64,000 nucleotides of DNA, taken from NCBI GenBank assembly GCA_002798175.1, contig NWQL01000001.1:455078-519077 (forward strand), in the 5' to 3' direction. Numbering within the stretch: the stretch's first letter is position 1; every line of letters begins with the position of its first letter. The DNA comes from Lysobacteraceae bacterium NML91-0213 (GTDB taxonomy: Bacteria > Pseudomonadota > Gammaproteobacteria > Xanthomonadales > Xanthomonadaceae). Position numbers and translations under genes: made by a program. Shown here in pieces: positions 22,725 to 32,367 of this stretch. The notes beneath the pieces were generated by a model that was not told the origin of the DNA, ran no database searches, and worked only from the letters and a program-made list of their open reading frames with translations.

Positions 22725-23359
22725 TGGCTGTCAGCCGGCGCAACAGCGCGCTGCAGTTCTACCTGACCGGTCGCCGTGCCCAGGACCTGCACGGACTGAC
22801 GGACCTTGCCGGAAACCTGCTGGACAGTTTCGACATCGCCGTCGTGCGCGCCAAGGCCGGGCTGGTGAGGCGCGCGGCGCCGGCGGCAAGCCGCAACGTG
22901 CGGCAGGAATACAACGTGCGCGCCGGCACGCTGCGCGACGCCTTCCGCGTGGAGGAGGGCGTGCGGGGTCGCCGGGGCGATCGCGACGAAGTGCTGTCGA
23001 TCTGGGCCAGCACGCGGCAGATCCCGCTGATGGAGTTCAGTGGCCGCTGGCGCGGCCGCAGATCCGCAGGTGCCACGGCGGAGATCGTGCGCGGTCAGCG
23101 CAAGACCTACGACTCCGCGTTCATTGCCACCGTGCAAGGCCGGCGCGCGATTCGCGTCCGCAGCTTCGACAGCGCCAGCGGGCGCCGGCATGGCCGCGGC
23201 CCGTTGCGCATGCTCCGCGGCCCCAGCCCGTTCGAGATGCTGTCCGGCATCGGCGGCGTGCAGGCCTCGATGGACGCCCGCGAGCGGACCGTCAGCGAAC
23301 TCACCACCTGGTATGCCGGCGAGCTGCGCCGGCAGTTCCGCCTGCACCGGAGCAAATGA
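22724..23359 (+). CDS. Minor tail protein Z-like
   Basis: This 211-residue protein resembles lambda GPZ: an N-terminal helical region with RRAAPAASRNVRQEYNVRAGTLRDAF (about 47-72), a SGRWRG..AGATAEIVRG segment, DSAFIATVQGRRAIRVRS, and LRGPSPFEMLSG near residue 170. Z is needed to finish the tail end that joins the head. ATG 22724 lies 3 bases after GGAGGA; ATG 22721 is the alternative. Confidence 0.65.
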   Translation: MAVSRRNSALQFYLTGRRAQDLHGLTDLAGNLLDSFDIAVVRAKAGLVRRAAPAASRNVRQEYNVRAGTLRDAFRVEEGVRGRRGDRDEVLSIWASTRQIPLMEFSGRWRGRRSAGATAEIVRGQRKTYDSAFIATVQGRRAIRVRSFDSASGRRHGRGPLRMLRGPSPFEMLSGIGGVQASMDARERTVSELTTWYAGELRRQFRLHRSK

Positions 23360-26300
23360 TGGACCGCCTCGAAGAAGCCATTCGCATCGTCCTGGAAACG
23401 CGGGGCCGCGAGGGCGTTGACCAGCTGCGCGACGCGCTGGCCGGGGTGGGCGACGTTTCGGCCGAGACCAAGGCCGAGACCGATGGCCTGCTGGATTCCC
23501 TCAACGAGCTCAACGAGACCGCTACCCGCGCAGAGCGCTTCGAGGCGCTGACGCGTGAGATCGGCGGCACCGAGGAGAAGCTCGCAGCCGCCAGCCGCGC
23601 CGCCCTGCAGCTCAGCCTGCAGCTGGGGGCGACCGAGAAGCCGTCGCGCGAGCTGCAGACCGCGCAGCGCGCTGCCCGCGAGGAGGTGGACCGCCTCGAG
23701 CAGTCGCTGGAGAAGCAGTACCAGGCGCTGGAAAAAGCCGACCGTGAGCTCGGCCAGCTCGGCTTCAACACGGCGGACCTTGCCGCTGGCCAGGCGCAGC
23801 TGCGCAACGAGATCGGGCGGACCACCACCGCGCTCGAGCGGCAGACCGGAAGCGTGCGCCGCGAGGCGGATGCCCGCGCGCAGCTGGCGCAGCGCCTGGA
23901 GGAAGGCGACGAGCAGTTCCGCAAGCTGGCGCGGTCCGGCCAGATGTCCGCGGACGCCCTCGAGGCCTACCGCGCGCGCGCCGCCGCGGCCGAAGGCGCC
24001 ACGAAGGACCTCGGCGACGCCGGCAATTCCGTGACCGGGATCTTCCGCCGCCTCGGCCCGCTGATCACCAGCGTGTTCGGCTTCTTCTCCGTGCGCGGCA
24101 TGGTCAGCGGTCTGCGCAGCATCGTGCGCGAGGGCAGCGAGGCCGAGCAGGAGCTCGGGCAGCTCAACGCCGTGCTGGCCTCCACCGGCCGGCAGGCGGA
24201 GTTCGCCGGCGGCGAGCTGCAGGCCCTGGCCGAGAACCTCGCGCGCACCAGCCGCTTCAGCGCCGGCGAAATCATCAACGCCGAGACGCGCCTGCTGTCG
24301 TACACGAACATCATGCGGGAGCAATTCCCGCAGGCGATGCAGATCGTCGTGGACCAGTCCGCGCGGTTGAACATGTCGCTCGAGCAGTCGGCCGAGACGG
24401 TCGGCCGCGCACTGCAGACGCCGACGAAGGCGATGGAAGCGCTCGGCCGCCAGGGCTTCGTGCTCGAGGACAGCCAGAAGCGCCTGCTTGCCCAGCTGGA
24501 AGCCACCGGCCAGACCGCGAAGGCGCAGGCCATCATCATGGACCTGCTGGTGGAGTCCTACGGTGGCGCGGCCACCGCGCAGAAGGTGGGCACCATCGCC
24601 GGCCTCTGGAAGGGCCTGCAGGAGACCTTCCGCGACTTCCAGACCGACGTCGCCAACCGCGGCGTCTTCGACTATCTCAAGAAGCAGCTGAGCGACCTTG
24701 CCGCCGCCCTTGCCCGCATGGGGCGCGACGGAACGCTTGCCCTGTGGGCTCAGCGGGTCGCCGATTCAATCGTGCGTACTGGCGAGGCGGCCAAGAACTT
24801 CGCGTTGCAGCTGCGGCCGGTGGGCGAGGCCGTGCTCGGCTTTACCCAGGTGCTTGCGCGCCACGTCGACCAGGTGATCTTGCTGGCAAAGGTCTACGCG
24901 ACCCTGAAGCTCGCGCAGCTGGCGTCGCAGTTTGCGGCACTGACCAGCGCAAAGTTGGCGAATCTGGCGGCCACCAAGGCGCTGACCGCGGCGAACATCG
25001 CGAACGCTGCGTCGAGCGCACTGGTTGGCCGCAGCGTTGCTGCTAGCGGGACTGCTGCAAGCCGCGCCGCGCAACAGCTGCTTGCCGCAGGCACAACGAT
25101 GGGACGCCTGCGGCAACTCATGCTGCGCATTCCTCGTGTCGTGCGTTTCACCGTGGCCGGCGTCGGTTTGGACTTGGCCATTCGGCAGATGACCAAGCTG
25201 GCCGAGGTGCTCAAAGACCGGCAGCTCGCCGCAAAGCAGCAGGAGGCGTTCGAGCGCACTCAGCGGGAGCTCCAGCGCGAGCAGCTTGCGCTGGGCCAAC
25301 AGCTGCAGAATCTGTACCGCGACAGCGCCGAGACCGCGATCAAGTCAGCCGAAGAGCTGAACGGCCTCACGCGCGACCAGGGAGAGGCGTACCGCTACTC
25401 ACTCAACGAGGCGACGCGCTACTGGGAGGGCGTGGTGCGCGAGGCGCGCGCCGCCGGCGATGCTGTGGCGGCCGCTGCGGCGCACGAGCGCTGGAAGGCG
25501 CTGCTGGGCGCGCTGACCGAGGTGGACGACTTCCTCGCGCGCGGCGGGATCTCCGCCGGCGCGCGCCGTGTGGCCAACGAGATCCAGGGCATCGAAGGGA
25601 ATGCCCGCCTCGCCGCCGAGCAGATCGGCAAACTGTTTGAGGACATCGACCTCACCGACACCGAAGCCGTGCGCGATCTCGCGGCCGGCCTCATGGAGGT
25701 GGCGCGCCGGGGCGAGGAATCCGCCCGGGCGATGGAGCAGGGACTGCGCCAATCCTTGGCGCGCCTGTCGGGCGAGGACCTCCTGCGCTTCCAGACGGCA
25801 GCGCAGGAGGCCTTCGCCGGCTTCGACGTGCTGCCGGCCGAAGCTGCCCGGGTGATCGATTCGACGCTGCTGGCTGGTCTGCAGCGCCTGGGCGTGGCCA
25901 CCAGCCGCCTCGGGTTCGACTTCACCGATGCCGGCGAGGACGCGATTGCCGCGTTCACCGCTGTCGCCCAGAACGCCAACGCCACCGGGGCGCAGATCGA
26001 GGCTGCGTTCAAGGCCGCGCTCGACCGCGCGAGCACGGTGGCCGAGGTGGAAAGGCTGGGCGAGGTGCTGCAGCAGGTGGGCGGCAAGGGCGCGCTCGGC
26101 TTTCAACAGGCAGAGCGCGCTGGCGCCGCACTCGAGAACCGGATCCGCCAGCTCAAGAACGCGATCGATCCCCTCAACGACGCTTTCAGCCAGCTGGGCA
26201 TCACCTCCCAGGCAGAGCTCGAGCGCGCGCGAGACGCAGCGAAGGCAGCCTTCGACCAGATCGCGCGCGGTGCCCGGGAGGGCACTGCGTCGGTGGCAGA

Positions 26301-27198
26301 TACGCGACGGGCCTTCCAGGCGTACGCACAGGCGGCGCGTGCCGCGGTGGCTGAGAGCGCCGCATCAGCCCGCGCCCGCGTGGAGGCTGAGCTGAAGGTG
26401 ATGGACGCGGTATTCAACGTCACGGCCGGCATGAAGGGGCTGGGCGAAGCGGGCGAAGTGGCCGGCGAGCGCGTGGCGTCCGGCGCGGCCGTCGCAGCGA
26501 GCGGGCTGGACAGCCTCGCCAGCACCGCGCAGCGCACGGCGCGCGAGGCCTCGGCAGCGGCCAGCGCAGTGGAAGACACCGCCGGCGCGATCGCGGCGGC
26601 GGGATCCGCGAGTGCGCGTGGAGCGACGCAGGCGGAGGGGATGTCGGTGGCGCTCGGGGGTCTCAGCGACGAAGCCATGCGCGCCTTGTCGAGCCTGAAC
26701 AAGTACGCTGGTTTGCAGGTCTGGCAAAAGTTGTGGAATCGGACCATGGATGAGGTCATCGCCCAGCAGGAAGCCGTCGCGCGCATGACCGACGAGATGG
26801 ACCGGCAGGCGGCCGCGGCCGATCCGCTGGCGCGCGAACTGGAGAAGCTGCGGCGCCAGTACAACCTGGTCGACGAGTCGCAGCTGTCGGCGCTCGCGCA
26901 GAAGCAGGTGCAGCACCGGCAGCGCATCGCCGCCGCGCGCGACGAGGCGCAGCGTGAGGTGGAAGAAGCGCGGCGTGAGCGCGACGCGCTGCGGAAAGAG
27001 GCAATGGCGAGCCAGCCGGCCAGCTCGACCGGCAATGCCCCCGTGCAGGGCGCTCGCCCCCTCGGGACCATCCGCATCGAGCTGCCCGACGGAAGCGCCG
27101 AAGAGCTGCTGACGGACGACGCCGGTGCGGAATCAGTCAGCCGCATGCTGCAGGCGCTGGAGCGCTCGCGTGCCATCACCACGAGGCGCCGCCGATGA
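23356..27198 (+). CDS. Tail length tape-measure protein
   Basis: This 1280-residue protein starts at ATG 23356 (23359 is equally possible). The first 220 residues are coiled coil. Residues 225-420 match the prophage tape-measure core (EAEQELGQLNAVLASTGRQ, ARTSRFSAGEIINAETRLLSY, RALQTPTKAMEALGRQG). A hydrophobic stretch (LITSVFGFFSVRGMVSG, about 235-251) and more alpha-helical repeats follow. It fixes tail length during assembly. The part from about 24730 to 25400 looks less GC-biased at third positions than the flanks, suggesting a recombined segment. Confidence 0.92.
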   Translation: MMDRLEEAIRIVLETRGREGVDQLRDALAGVGDVSAETKAETDGLLDSLNELNETATRAERFEALTREIGGTEEKLAAASRAALQLSLQLGATEKPSRELQTAQRAAREEVDRLEQSLEKQYQALEKADRELGQLGFNTADLAAGQAQLRNEIGRTTTALERQTGSVRREADARAQLAQRLEEGDEQFRKLARSGQMSADALEAYRARAAAAEGATKDLGDAGNSVTGIFRRLGPLITSVFGFFSVRGMVSGLRSIVREGSEAEQELGQLNAVLASTGRQAEFAGGELQALAENLARTSRFSAGEIINAETRLLSYTNIMREQFPQAMQIVVDQSARLNMSLEQSAETVGRALQTPTKAMEALGRQGFVLEDSQKRLLAQLEATGQTAKAQAIIMDLLVESYGGAATAQKVGTIAGLWKGLQETFRDFQTDVANRGVFDYLKKQLSDLAAALARMGRDGTLALWAQRVADSIVRTGEAAKNFALQLRPVGEAVLGFTQVLARHVDQVILLAKVYATLKLAQLASQFAALTSAKLANLAATKALTAANIANAASSALVGRSVAASGTAASRAAQQLLAAGTTMGRLRQLMLRIPRVVRFTVAGVGLDLAIRQMTKLAEVLKDRQLAAKQQEAFERTQRELQREQLALGQQLQNLYRDSAETAIKSAEELNGLTRDQGEAYRYSLNEATRYWEGVVREARAAGDAVAAAAAHERWKALLGALTEVDDFLARGGISAGARRVANEIQGIEGNARLAAEQIGKLFEDIDLTDTEAVRDLAAGLMEVARRGEESARAMEQGLRQSLARLSGEDLLRFQTAAQEAFAGFDVLPAEAARVIDSTLLAGLQRLGVATSRLGFDFTDAGEDAIAAFTAVAQNANATGAQIEAAFKAALDRASTVAEVERLGEVLQQVGGKGALGFQQAERAGAALENRIRQLKNAIDPLNDAFSQLGITSQAELERARDAAKAAFDQIARGAREGTASVADTRRAFQAYAQAARAAVAESAASARARVEAELKVMDAVFNVTAGMKGLGEAGEVAGERVASGAAVAASGLDSLASTAQRTAREASAAASAVEDTAGAIAAAGSASARGATQAEGMSVALGGLSDEAMRALSSLNKYAGLQVWQKLWNRTMDEVIAQQEAVARMTDEMDRQAAAADPLARELEKLRRQYNLVDESQLSALAQKQVQHRQRIAAARDEAQREVEEARRERDALRKEAMASQPASSTGNAPVQGARPLGTIRIELPDGSAEELLTDDAGAESVSRMLQALERSRAITTRRRR

Positions 27199-27596
27199 GC
27201 GTGCTGCTTGGCGCGATCGAGCTTCCGGGTGACCTCCGCTGGGCCGATGAGTTCGCCTGGGGGCCGGTGGCCAGCCAGGTGGAGGTGGCCTGCAACGGCG
27301 CGCTGTGGGTGGAGGAGAGCGCGCAGCTCGCCGGCCGCCCCATCACCCTTGAAAGCGGCACGGACGCCTACGGCCACTGGGCCGTGGTGAGCCGGCAGAC
27401 CGTCGAAGCGCTGTGGACGCTCGCATCCGCGCCGCTGGCCGCGCCGCTGGTGCTGGTGCTCGAGGACGGGCGCACCTTCAACGTTCGCTTCCGCCACGGC
27501 GACGGCGCCGCCCTCGAGGCCACGCCGATCGTGCATATCGCGCCGCACGTCGCCGGCGACCTCTACCACATCACCATCCGACTCCTGCAGGTCTGA
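27195..27596 (+). CDS. Tail tip/baseplate-associated protein
   Basis: This 133-residue, beta-rich protein (ATGA overlap with the tape measure) contains WADEFAWGPVASQVEVACNG, ITLESGTDAYGHWAV and YHITIRLLQV. Small proteins of this type lie between tape measure and the large tip proteins in siphophages. No family is recognised. It has no cysteine cluster of the lambda L/K type. Confidence 0.55.
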   Translation: MSVLLGAIELPGDLRWADEFAWGPVASQVEVACNGALWVEESAQLAGRPITLESGTDAYGHWAVVSRQTVEALWTLASAPLAAPLVLVLEDGRTFNVRFRHGDGAALEATPIVHIAPHVAGDLYHITIRLLQV

Positions 27597-27599
27597 CCC

Positions 27600-30500
27600 A
27601 TGTCCGAGATCAAGCTGTTCCGCCCGCAGCGGCTCACCGACAACCCGGATGGCGGCGGCCTGGCCACCGCGACGGAGATCGTCGACGGCGAGGTCAACAA
27701 CCTCTTCGACGACATCAGCCGGATCGACCGCGTCAACGGCGAGCTCAGCCTGCGCAAGGTGTTCCCCATCGCGGCCACCGAGAACACCGAACTTTTCAGC
27801 GACCTGCACGTGATCGTGCAGTCCCCGCCGCTGGACCCGCGCGTGTCCAGCGTGATCTTCCGCACCAACACCGGCTGGGGCGATGAGCGCGAGGACGCGA
27901 AGGAATACGTCGAGCGCTACCTCGACCCCTCGGTCATCACCCGCATGATCCCGTACGACCGCCAGCTGCAGGGTCAGCGCACCGTGCTGGTGTACCAGCG
28001 GCCGGAGCTGTCGCTGCCCGAGATCGGGGAGGTGTACGCGCTTGTCAACGAAACGGTCGGCACAAGCGAGTATTTCCGGGTGCAGGACATCGACCACGAG
28101 GTTCAAACGTTCACTGACGCAGACGGCGACTATCAGGCGCGCGTCATCACGCTCACGATCAGCCAGGCTCTGACGCGCGAGTTCCTCGGCAGCCAGCCCA
28201 ACCGGTACTTCACTGCGGAGTCCGGCCGAAGCCAAGTCAGAAAGACGATCGCAAGCGACGCCGCGCGATACCGGGGGGTGGTTCGACTTGCGCACGATGC
28301 CAGCGCTGGTGATCTGGGTGTCAAGGTCGAATCCGTTTATGCGCAGCTCGTGCCAGCCGCGGCGAGTGAAGTAGCAGTTACGGACACGCCGCCCCCAGGG
28401 GTGACCGGCCTGGTGGCTTCAAGTCATCAGACCCTTACGTTCACCGCCCATAGCCAACGCATCTGGCGCCTGCCAACTGCGATTGAGCCCGGCAGCCTGA
28501 GGACAACTGTCTCCTTGGTGGCGTTCGATGACGGATTGGGTTCGCTACGCAACGGTTCCCCAACGGGGCCCATCACCGGCGCCATTGACTACGCTCGTGG
28601 ATTGGTCGAGCTCGGTGGTGTCCCTGGTACCGTGGCGATGACCTACCGGCCAGCGGCTGTTGTCTCCAAGGCGGCACAAAGTCATCAGATCCCTGTGACT
28701 CTGGGTAACCGTGGCTACGTGTACGTGGCGACGCTAGTGCCTCTGCCGGCGCCTGGCAGCACTTCCGTCAGCTTTCGCGCCCTCGGCCGGTGGTACACCC
28801 TGCAGGACGACGGGACCGGCGCGCTGCGTGCCGATAGCGGTGTGGGCGTCGGAACGGTGAACTTCCAGACCGGCACGGTCTCGGTCTCGCTGGGTGCCAT
28901 GCCCGACGTCGGTAGTTCTGTGGTCATCGCGTGGGGCACCCGGTCCGAGTACGAGATTCGCACGGGCGACCTGCAAATCGAAACACCCGCGGTGCGGCTG
29001 CAACTCGGCGCCGGCAACTGCGAGCCGGGCACGCTGACCGTCCAGTGGGAGGCCGGTGGCGTCACGCGGAGCGCCTCGGCCGATGCGGGCGGCCAGATCA
29101 GCGGCGATGCAAGCGGCCGCGTTGTCCACGCTACCGGCGAGGTACTGCTGCGGCCGCTGGTGCTACCCGACAGCAACACCCTGTTCGCCTGCGACTACGA
29201 AGCCGGCATCAGCACTACCGAAGTGTTCACCCCGTCGGCGAGCGGGGGCTCCGTCGTTGTCACCGCCTCGGGCGCACCCATCCGGCCCGGCTCGGTGCGG
29301 TTGGCCTTCGCTGCCTTCGCCGAGAACAGCGACGGCTTGCCTGGCTCGGTGCAGGTCGAATTGACGGACAACGGGGCCGGCGCGCTGCTGGACGAAACCG
29401 GGCAGGTGGTTGCTGGGGCGAGCGTGGTTTATGCATCCGGCATCGTCACCTTCCCGGCGACGTACATGCGCACGATGCAGCAGCTCACGCGCGCCGAGTT
29501 CGGCGGGATCCTGCCGGACCGGGTGGGCGTTGACGCGTCCGGTCGTTTCATCCTCAAGCAGTACCGCTGGCTGGTTCCGTCGACTCCGGTGAACGGCGCT
29601 GCGCTTGCCGGCTTCATCAACGGAACGGCCGTCAGCCTGTCCTTCAAGCTGGACTCCGTGGCGGATGAGGTTGTCGCGGAAGAGCATGAGCCGGGCCCGC
29701 TGCGCATCGACCTAACCCCGCGCGTGCGCAACGCCATCGTCCCGGGCGGGGTCTACTTCACCCTGGCGGGCCGTGACTATTTCGCGCGCCAGGGCACCCT
29801 GTACTACGGCGTCGACCTGGCCAATGGCGCGGGCACTCCGGCGGGCACGATCGACTACAGCACCGGCGAGGTGGCCATCACCAGCTATGTCGGCGGCGTT
29901 GCCCCGGGCCTGACGCTGAGGGCTCTGCTGACGGAAGTCAGCCCGCTGCCGGTGTACATGGTGAACGGCCGTACGCCCGGCTCGCCCCTGCGGCCGGGCA
30001 CGTTCCAGATCCGGGCCAACCGCGTGCTCGACGGGCAGATGGTCATGGCCACCGCCGACCAGAACGGCAACATCTCGACGGCGGACATGCGTGGCACGGT
30101 GGACAGTGTGACCGGCGTTTTCGCCATCGCGTTCGGCGCCTATGTGCTGGACAGCTCGCTGAGTCCCGAAGAACGCGCCGCGAACTGGTACAGCCCGGAC
30201 AACGTCGACGCGGACGGCTACATCTGGCGACCGCGAGAGGTCATCCCGGGCACCGTCGCCATCAACTGCGTGGTGCAGGTGGCCCTGCCGATGGATCCGG
30301 ACATCATCAAGGTCAACCCTGTGCGCCTGCCCATGGACGGCCGCGTGCCGGTGATCCGTGCAGGCGACACGCTGGTGATCCACGAGCCGCTGCCGCACCC
30401 GCTGCCGGCGGGGCTTGCGGGTGGGCAGGTAGTCAACCTGCCGCGCGGGGGGCTGGCCAGCATCGCGGTCTACGACGCGGCCGGGCGGGGCGTGCCGCTG

Positions 30501-31169
30501 AACATTTTCCAGCACCAGGACCTCGAGGCGGGGCAGCTGACCCTTGCGTCGCCGCTCAACCTGGACGGCTTCCAGCAGCCGCTGGTGGTCATCCACACGG
30601 TGGAGGACATGGCGCTGTGCCTGGACGCGCAGCTCAATGGCGAGGTGACCCTTGGGCAGCCCCTGACGCACGGCTACAGCGCCGGGGCAGGACTGGTGAG
30701 CAGTGCCCTGATCCTTGGCGACGCACAGGCACGTTACGAGCGGCTCTTCGCGCAGAACACATGGACCGGCGAGTGGAGCAACGAGCGCATCGGCACGCCG
30801 CCCACCGGCGGGGCCCAGTTCAACGATGCGCTATGGCCGATCGAAGTGGTCAACGCGCATGCCATCACCGAGCGGTGGAGGCTGCAGTTCACCAGCCCCA
30901 CGGCCTTCAACGTCATCGGCGAGCAGCTCGGCGTGATCTCCACCGGCAACACAAGCCAGAACGTCGCGCCGATCAATCCGGCCACAGGAGAGCCCTACTT
31001 CGTGATTCCGGCGGCGGGCTTCGGTGCAGGGTGGGCGAACGGGAACAACCTGCGCTTCAACACGGTTGCGGCCGGTGGTCCTTTCTGGGTCGCCCGCACT
31101 GTGCTGAGTGGTCCGGCCACGAACCTCGATGACCGCATCCGACTGCAGACGCGCTGGGACAAGGATTGA
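27600..31169 (+). CDS. Large repeat-built tail tip/fibre protein
   Basis: This 1189-residue protein was not recognised as a known family. Residues 1-230 form a conserved-looking head domain (LFRPQRLTDNPDGGGLATATEIVDGEVNNLFDDIS). From about 300 to 850 a beta module recurs at least six times, each with D-x-x-G-x-L followed about 15-20 residues later by G-x-I/V-x-Y-x-x-G-x-V (near 310, 403, 495, 590, 735 and 820). The C-terminus has a WSNERIGTPPTGGAQFNDALWPIEV-type segment. A fibre, spike or tip scaffold is likely from size, repeats and position. Confidence 0.65.
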   Translation: MSEIKLFRPQRLTDNPDGGGLATATEIVDGEVNNLFDDISRIDRVNGELSLRKVFPIAATENTELFSDLHVIVQSPPLDPRVSSVIFRTNTGWGDEREDAKEYVERYLDPSVITRMIPYDRQLQGQRTVLVYQRPELSLPEIGEVYALVNETVGTSEYFRVQDIDHEVQTFTDADGDYQARVITLTISQALTREFLGSQPNRYFTAESGRSQVRKTIASDAARYRGVVRLAHDASAGDLGVKVESVYAQLVPAAASEVAVTDTPPPGVTGLVASSHQTLTFTAHSQRIWRLPTAIEPGSLRTTVSLVAFDDGLGSLRNGSPTGPITGAIDYARGLVELGGVPGTVAMTYRPAAVVSKAAQSHQIPVTLGNRGYVYVATLVPLPAPGSTSVSFRALGRWYTLQDDGTGALRADSGVGVGTVNFQTGTVSVSLGAMPDVGSSVVIAWGTRSEYEIRTGDLQIETPAVRLQLGAGNCEPGTLTVQWEAGGVTRSASADAGGQISGDASGRVVHATGEVLLRPLVLPDSNTLFACDYEAGISTTEVFTPSASGGSVVVTASGAPIRPGSVRLAFAAFAENSDGLPGSVQVELTDNGAGALLDETGQVVAGASVVYASGIVTFPATYMRTMQQLTRAEFGGILPDRVGVDASGRFILKQYRWLVPSTPVNGAALAGFINGTAVSLSFKLDSVADEVVAEEHEPGPLRIDLTPRVRNAIVPGGVYFTLAGRDYFARQGTLYYGVDLANGAGTPAGTIDYSTGEVAITSYVGGVAPGLTLRALLTEVSPLPVYMVNGRTPGSPLRPGTFQIRANRVLDGQMVMATADQNGNISTADMRGTVDSVTGVFAIAFGAYVLDSSLSPEERAANWYSPDNVDADGYIWRPREVIPGTVAINCVVQVALPMDPDIIKVNPVRLPMDGRVPVIRAGDTLVIHEPLPHPLPAGLAGGQVVNLPRGGLASIAVYDAAGRGVPLNIFQHQDLEAGQLTLASPLNLDGFQQPLVVIHTVEDMALCLDAQLNGEVTLGQPLTHGYSAGAGLVSSALILGDAQARYERLFAQNTWTGEWSNERIGTPPTGGAQFNDALWPIEVVNAHAITERWRLQFTSPTAFNVIGEQLGVISTGNTSQNVAPINPATGEPYFVIPAAGFGAGWANGNNLRFNTVAAGGPFWVARTVLSGPATNLDDRIRLQTRWDKD

Positions 31170-31174
31170 TCGAT

Positions 31175-31720
31175 ATGACAGAACCCGCGACCGACACCAC
31201 GTACCCGGAAGCCATCGACCTCCTGCCGCATGTTCCGCCCAACGCGGCGCAGAACGAGCCCGGGCTCGAACACGACATCATGCATGCGCGTGCGAATGCA
31301 GTGCTCAACGCCCTCATGATGCTGGTCGGAACACACGACAATGGCATTGATGGTGGCACCGTCCTGGACCGGCTGGTCGCGCTGGAGGAGGGGTCGCCCG
31401 GCATCGTTCGGCTGAACGTACAGGCCGGGGCCAGCTATGGGCTCGTACTGAGTGACGTGGGCGCGTTGATCTGCCGCGATCACGATGGACCGAATGACGT
31501 CGTAGTGCCGCTTCACAGCACAGTGCCGTTCCCACGCGGTGCGCGCGTCGACATCGGCCAGGACGGCGTGGGGCAAACACGAGTGGTCAAGGCGGATCCG
31601 AGCATCGTCATCCTATCGCCAGAGACCCTCCGGCTTCGAAAGCGAGGCGCCAAGGCGACCCTGATCAATCGCGGGCCCGACCGGTGGGACCTCGAGGGCA
31701 ACCTGGAAGCCGCGTCGTGA
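31175..31720 (+). CDS. Tail structural protein with C-terminal beta domain
   Basis: This 181-residue protein starts at ATG 31175, 9 bases after AAGGA (a TTG at 31166 is also in frame). Residues 30-70 are helical (EHDIMHARANAVLNALMMLVG), and the rest is beta-rich (VVPLHSTVPFPRGARVDIGQDG, RKRGAKATLINRGPDRWDLEG), a pattern common at the ends of phage fibre proteins. Probably an accessory fibre or tip protein. Confidence 0.5.
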   Translation: MTEPATDTTYPEAIDLLPHVPPNAAQNEPGLEHDIMHARANAVLNALMMLVGTHDNGIDGGTVLDRLVALEEGSPGIVRLNVQAGASYGLVLSDVGALICRDHDGPNDVVVPLHSTVPFPRGARVDIGQDGVGQTRVVKADPSIVILSPETLRLRKRGAKATLINRGPDRWDLEGNLEAAS

Positions 31721-32367
31721 TTACGCTTGGCATCATCGCGGCTGCCGCACCGCGCGCTTCAGGAGCGCTCGTTGGCGCAGCGTGGGATCCGCAACAACGT
31801 TCGCCGGCTGCCGTTCTTTCTGGGCAGAACCTCCGGCTGACCGCTGACGCCGCCGCAACGGGCGCGTACGGAAGCACGCGGAGCACGCGACGCCTGCATG
31901 GGAATGCCTACATCTCTGCGCGCGTGTCCGGGGGTGCCGTGAGCGGTGAGACCGCTGGATTCGGCCTCGCTGATGGCGCTGTGGTGGTTCCGGCCGGCGA
32001 CTTCTGGGTGGGTGGAATTATCGGTTCCGTCAGCATCTGGGGGCCTCGGTCAACGTTGTACGCCGGTGGCAGCTCCCTAGGCCAAGTGGGGGCGGAGGGG
32101 TCTGCGTTCGATGTCGAAATTGCGATCCGCGTGGATACACGTCGGGTGTGGATCAGGCGCAGCGGAGGCGCATGGGCAGGTGGTGGCGATCCGTCGGCGG
32201 ATACCAGTCCGACGATGGTCTTGCCAGGCACCTCATCGATCTATGCTGCCGCCAGCATCACCCGGCAGGGCGCGCAGCCCACGCGCTTCGTAGAGCTGGA
32301 CGGAGATCAGGCGGCTACGACGGGCGTACCGCCTGCTGGATTCACACCAGCCAGCTGGGCGTCGTGA
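31717..32367 (+). CDS. Tail protein with SPRY-like beta-sandwich
   Basis: This 216-residue protein starts at GTG 31717 (GTGA overlap). W27 to about residue 160 follows the SPRY/concanavalin-like pattern: AWDPQQ..AAVLSGQNLRLT, YISARVSGG, GFGLADG, WIRRSGGAWAGGGDP. SPRY-like domains occur in tail proteins that may bind surface ligands. An Ala-rich start could be a linker rather than a signal peptide. Assignment rests on pattern only. Confidence 0.5.
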   Translation: MITLGIIAAAAPRASGALVGAAWDPQQRSPAAVLSGQNLRLTADAAATGAYGSTRSTRRLHGNAYISARVSGGAVSGETAGFGLADGAVVVPAGDFWVGGIIGSVSIWGPRSTLYAGGSSLGQVGAEGSAFDVEIAIRVDTRRVWIRRSGGAWAGGGDPSADTSPTMVLPGTSSIYAAASITRQGAQPTRFVELDGDQAATTGVPPAGFTPASWAS

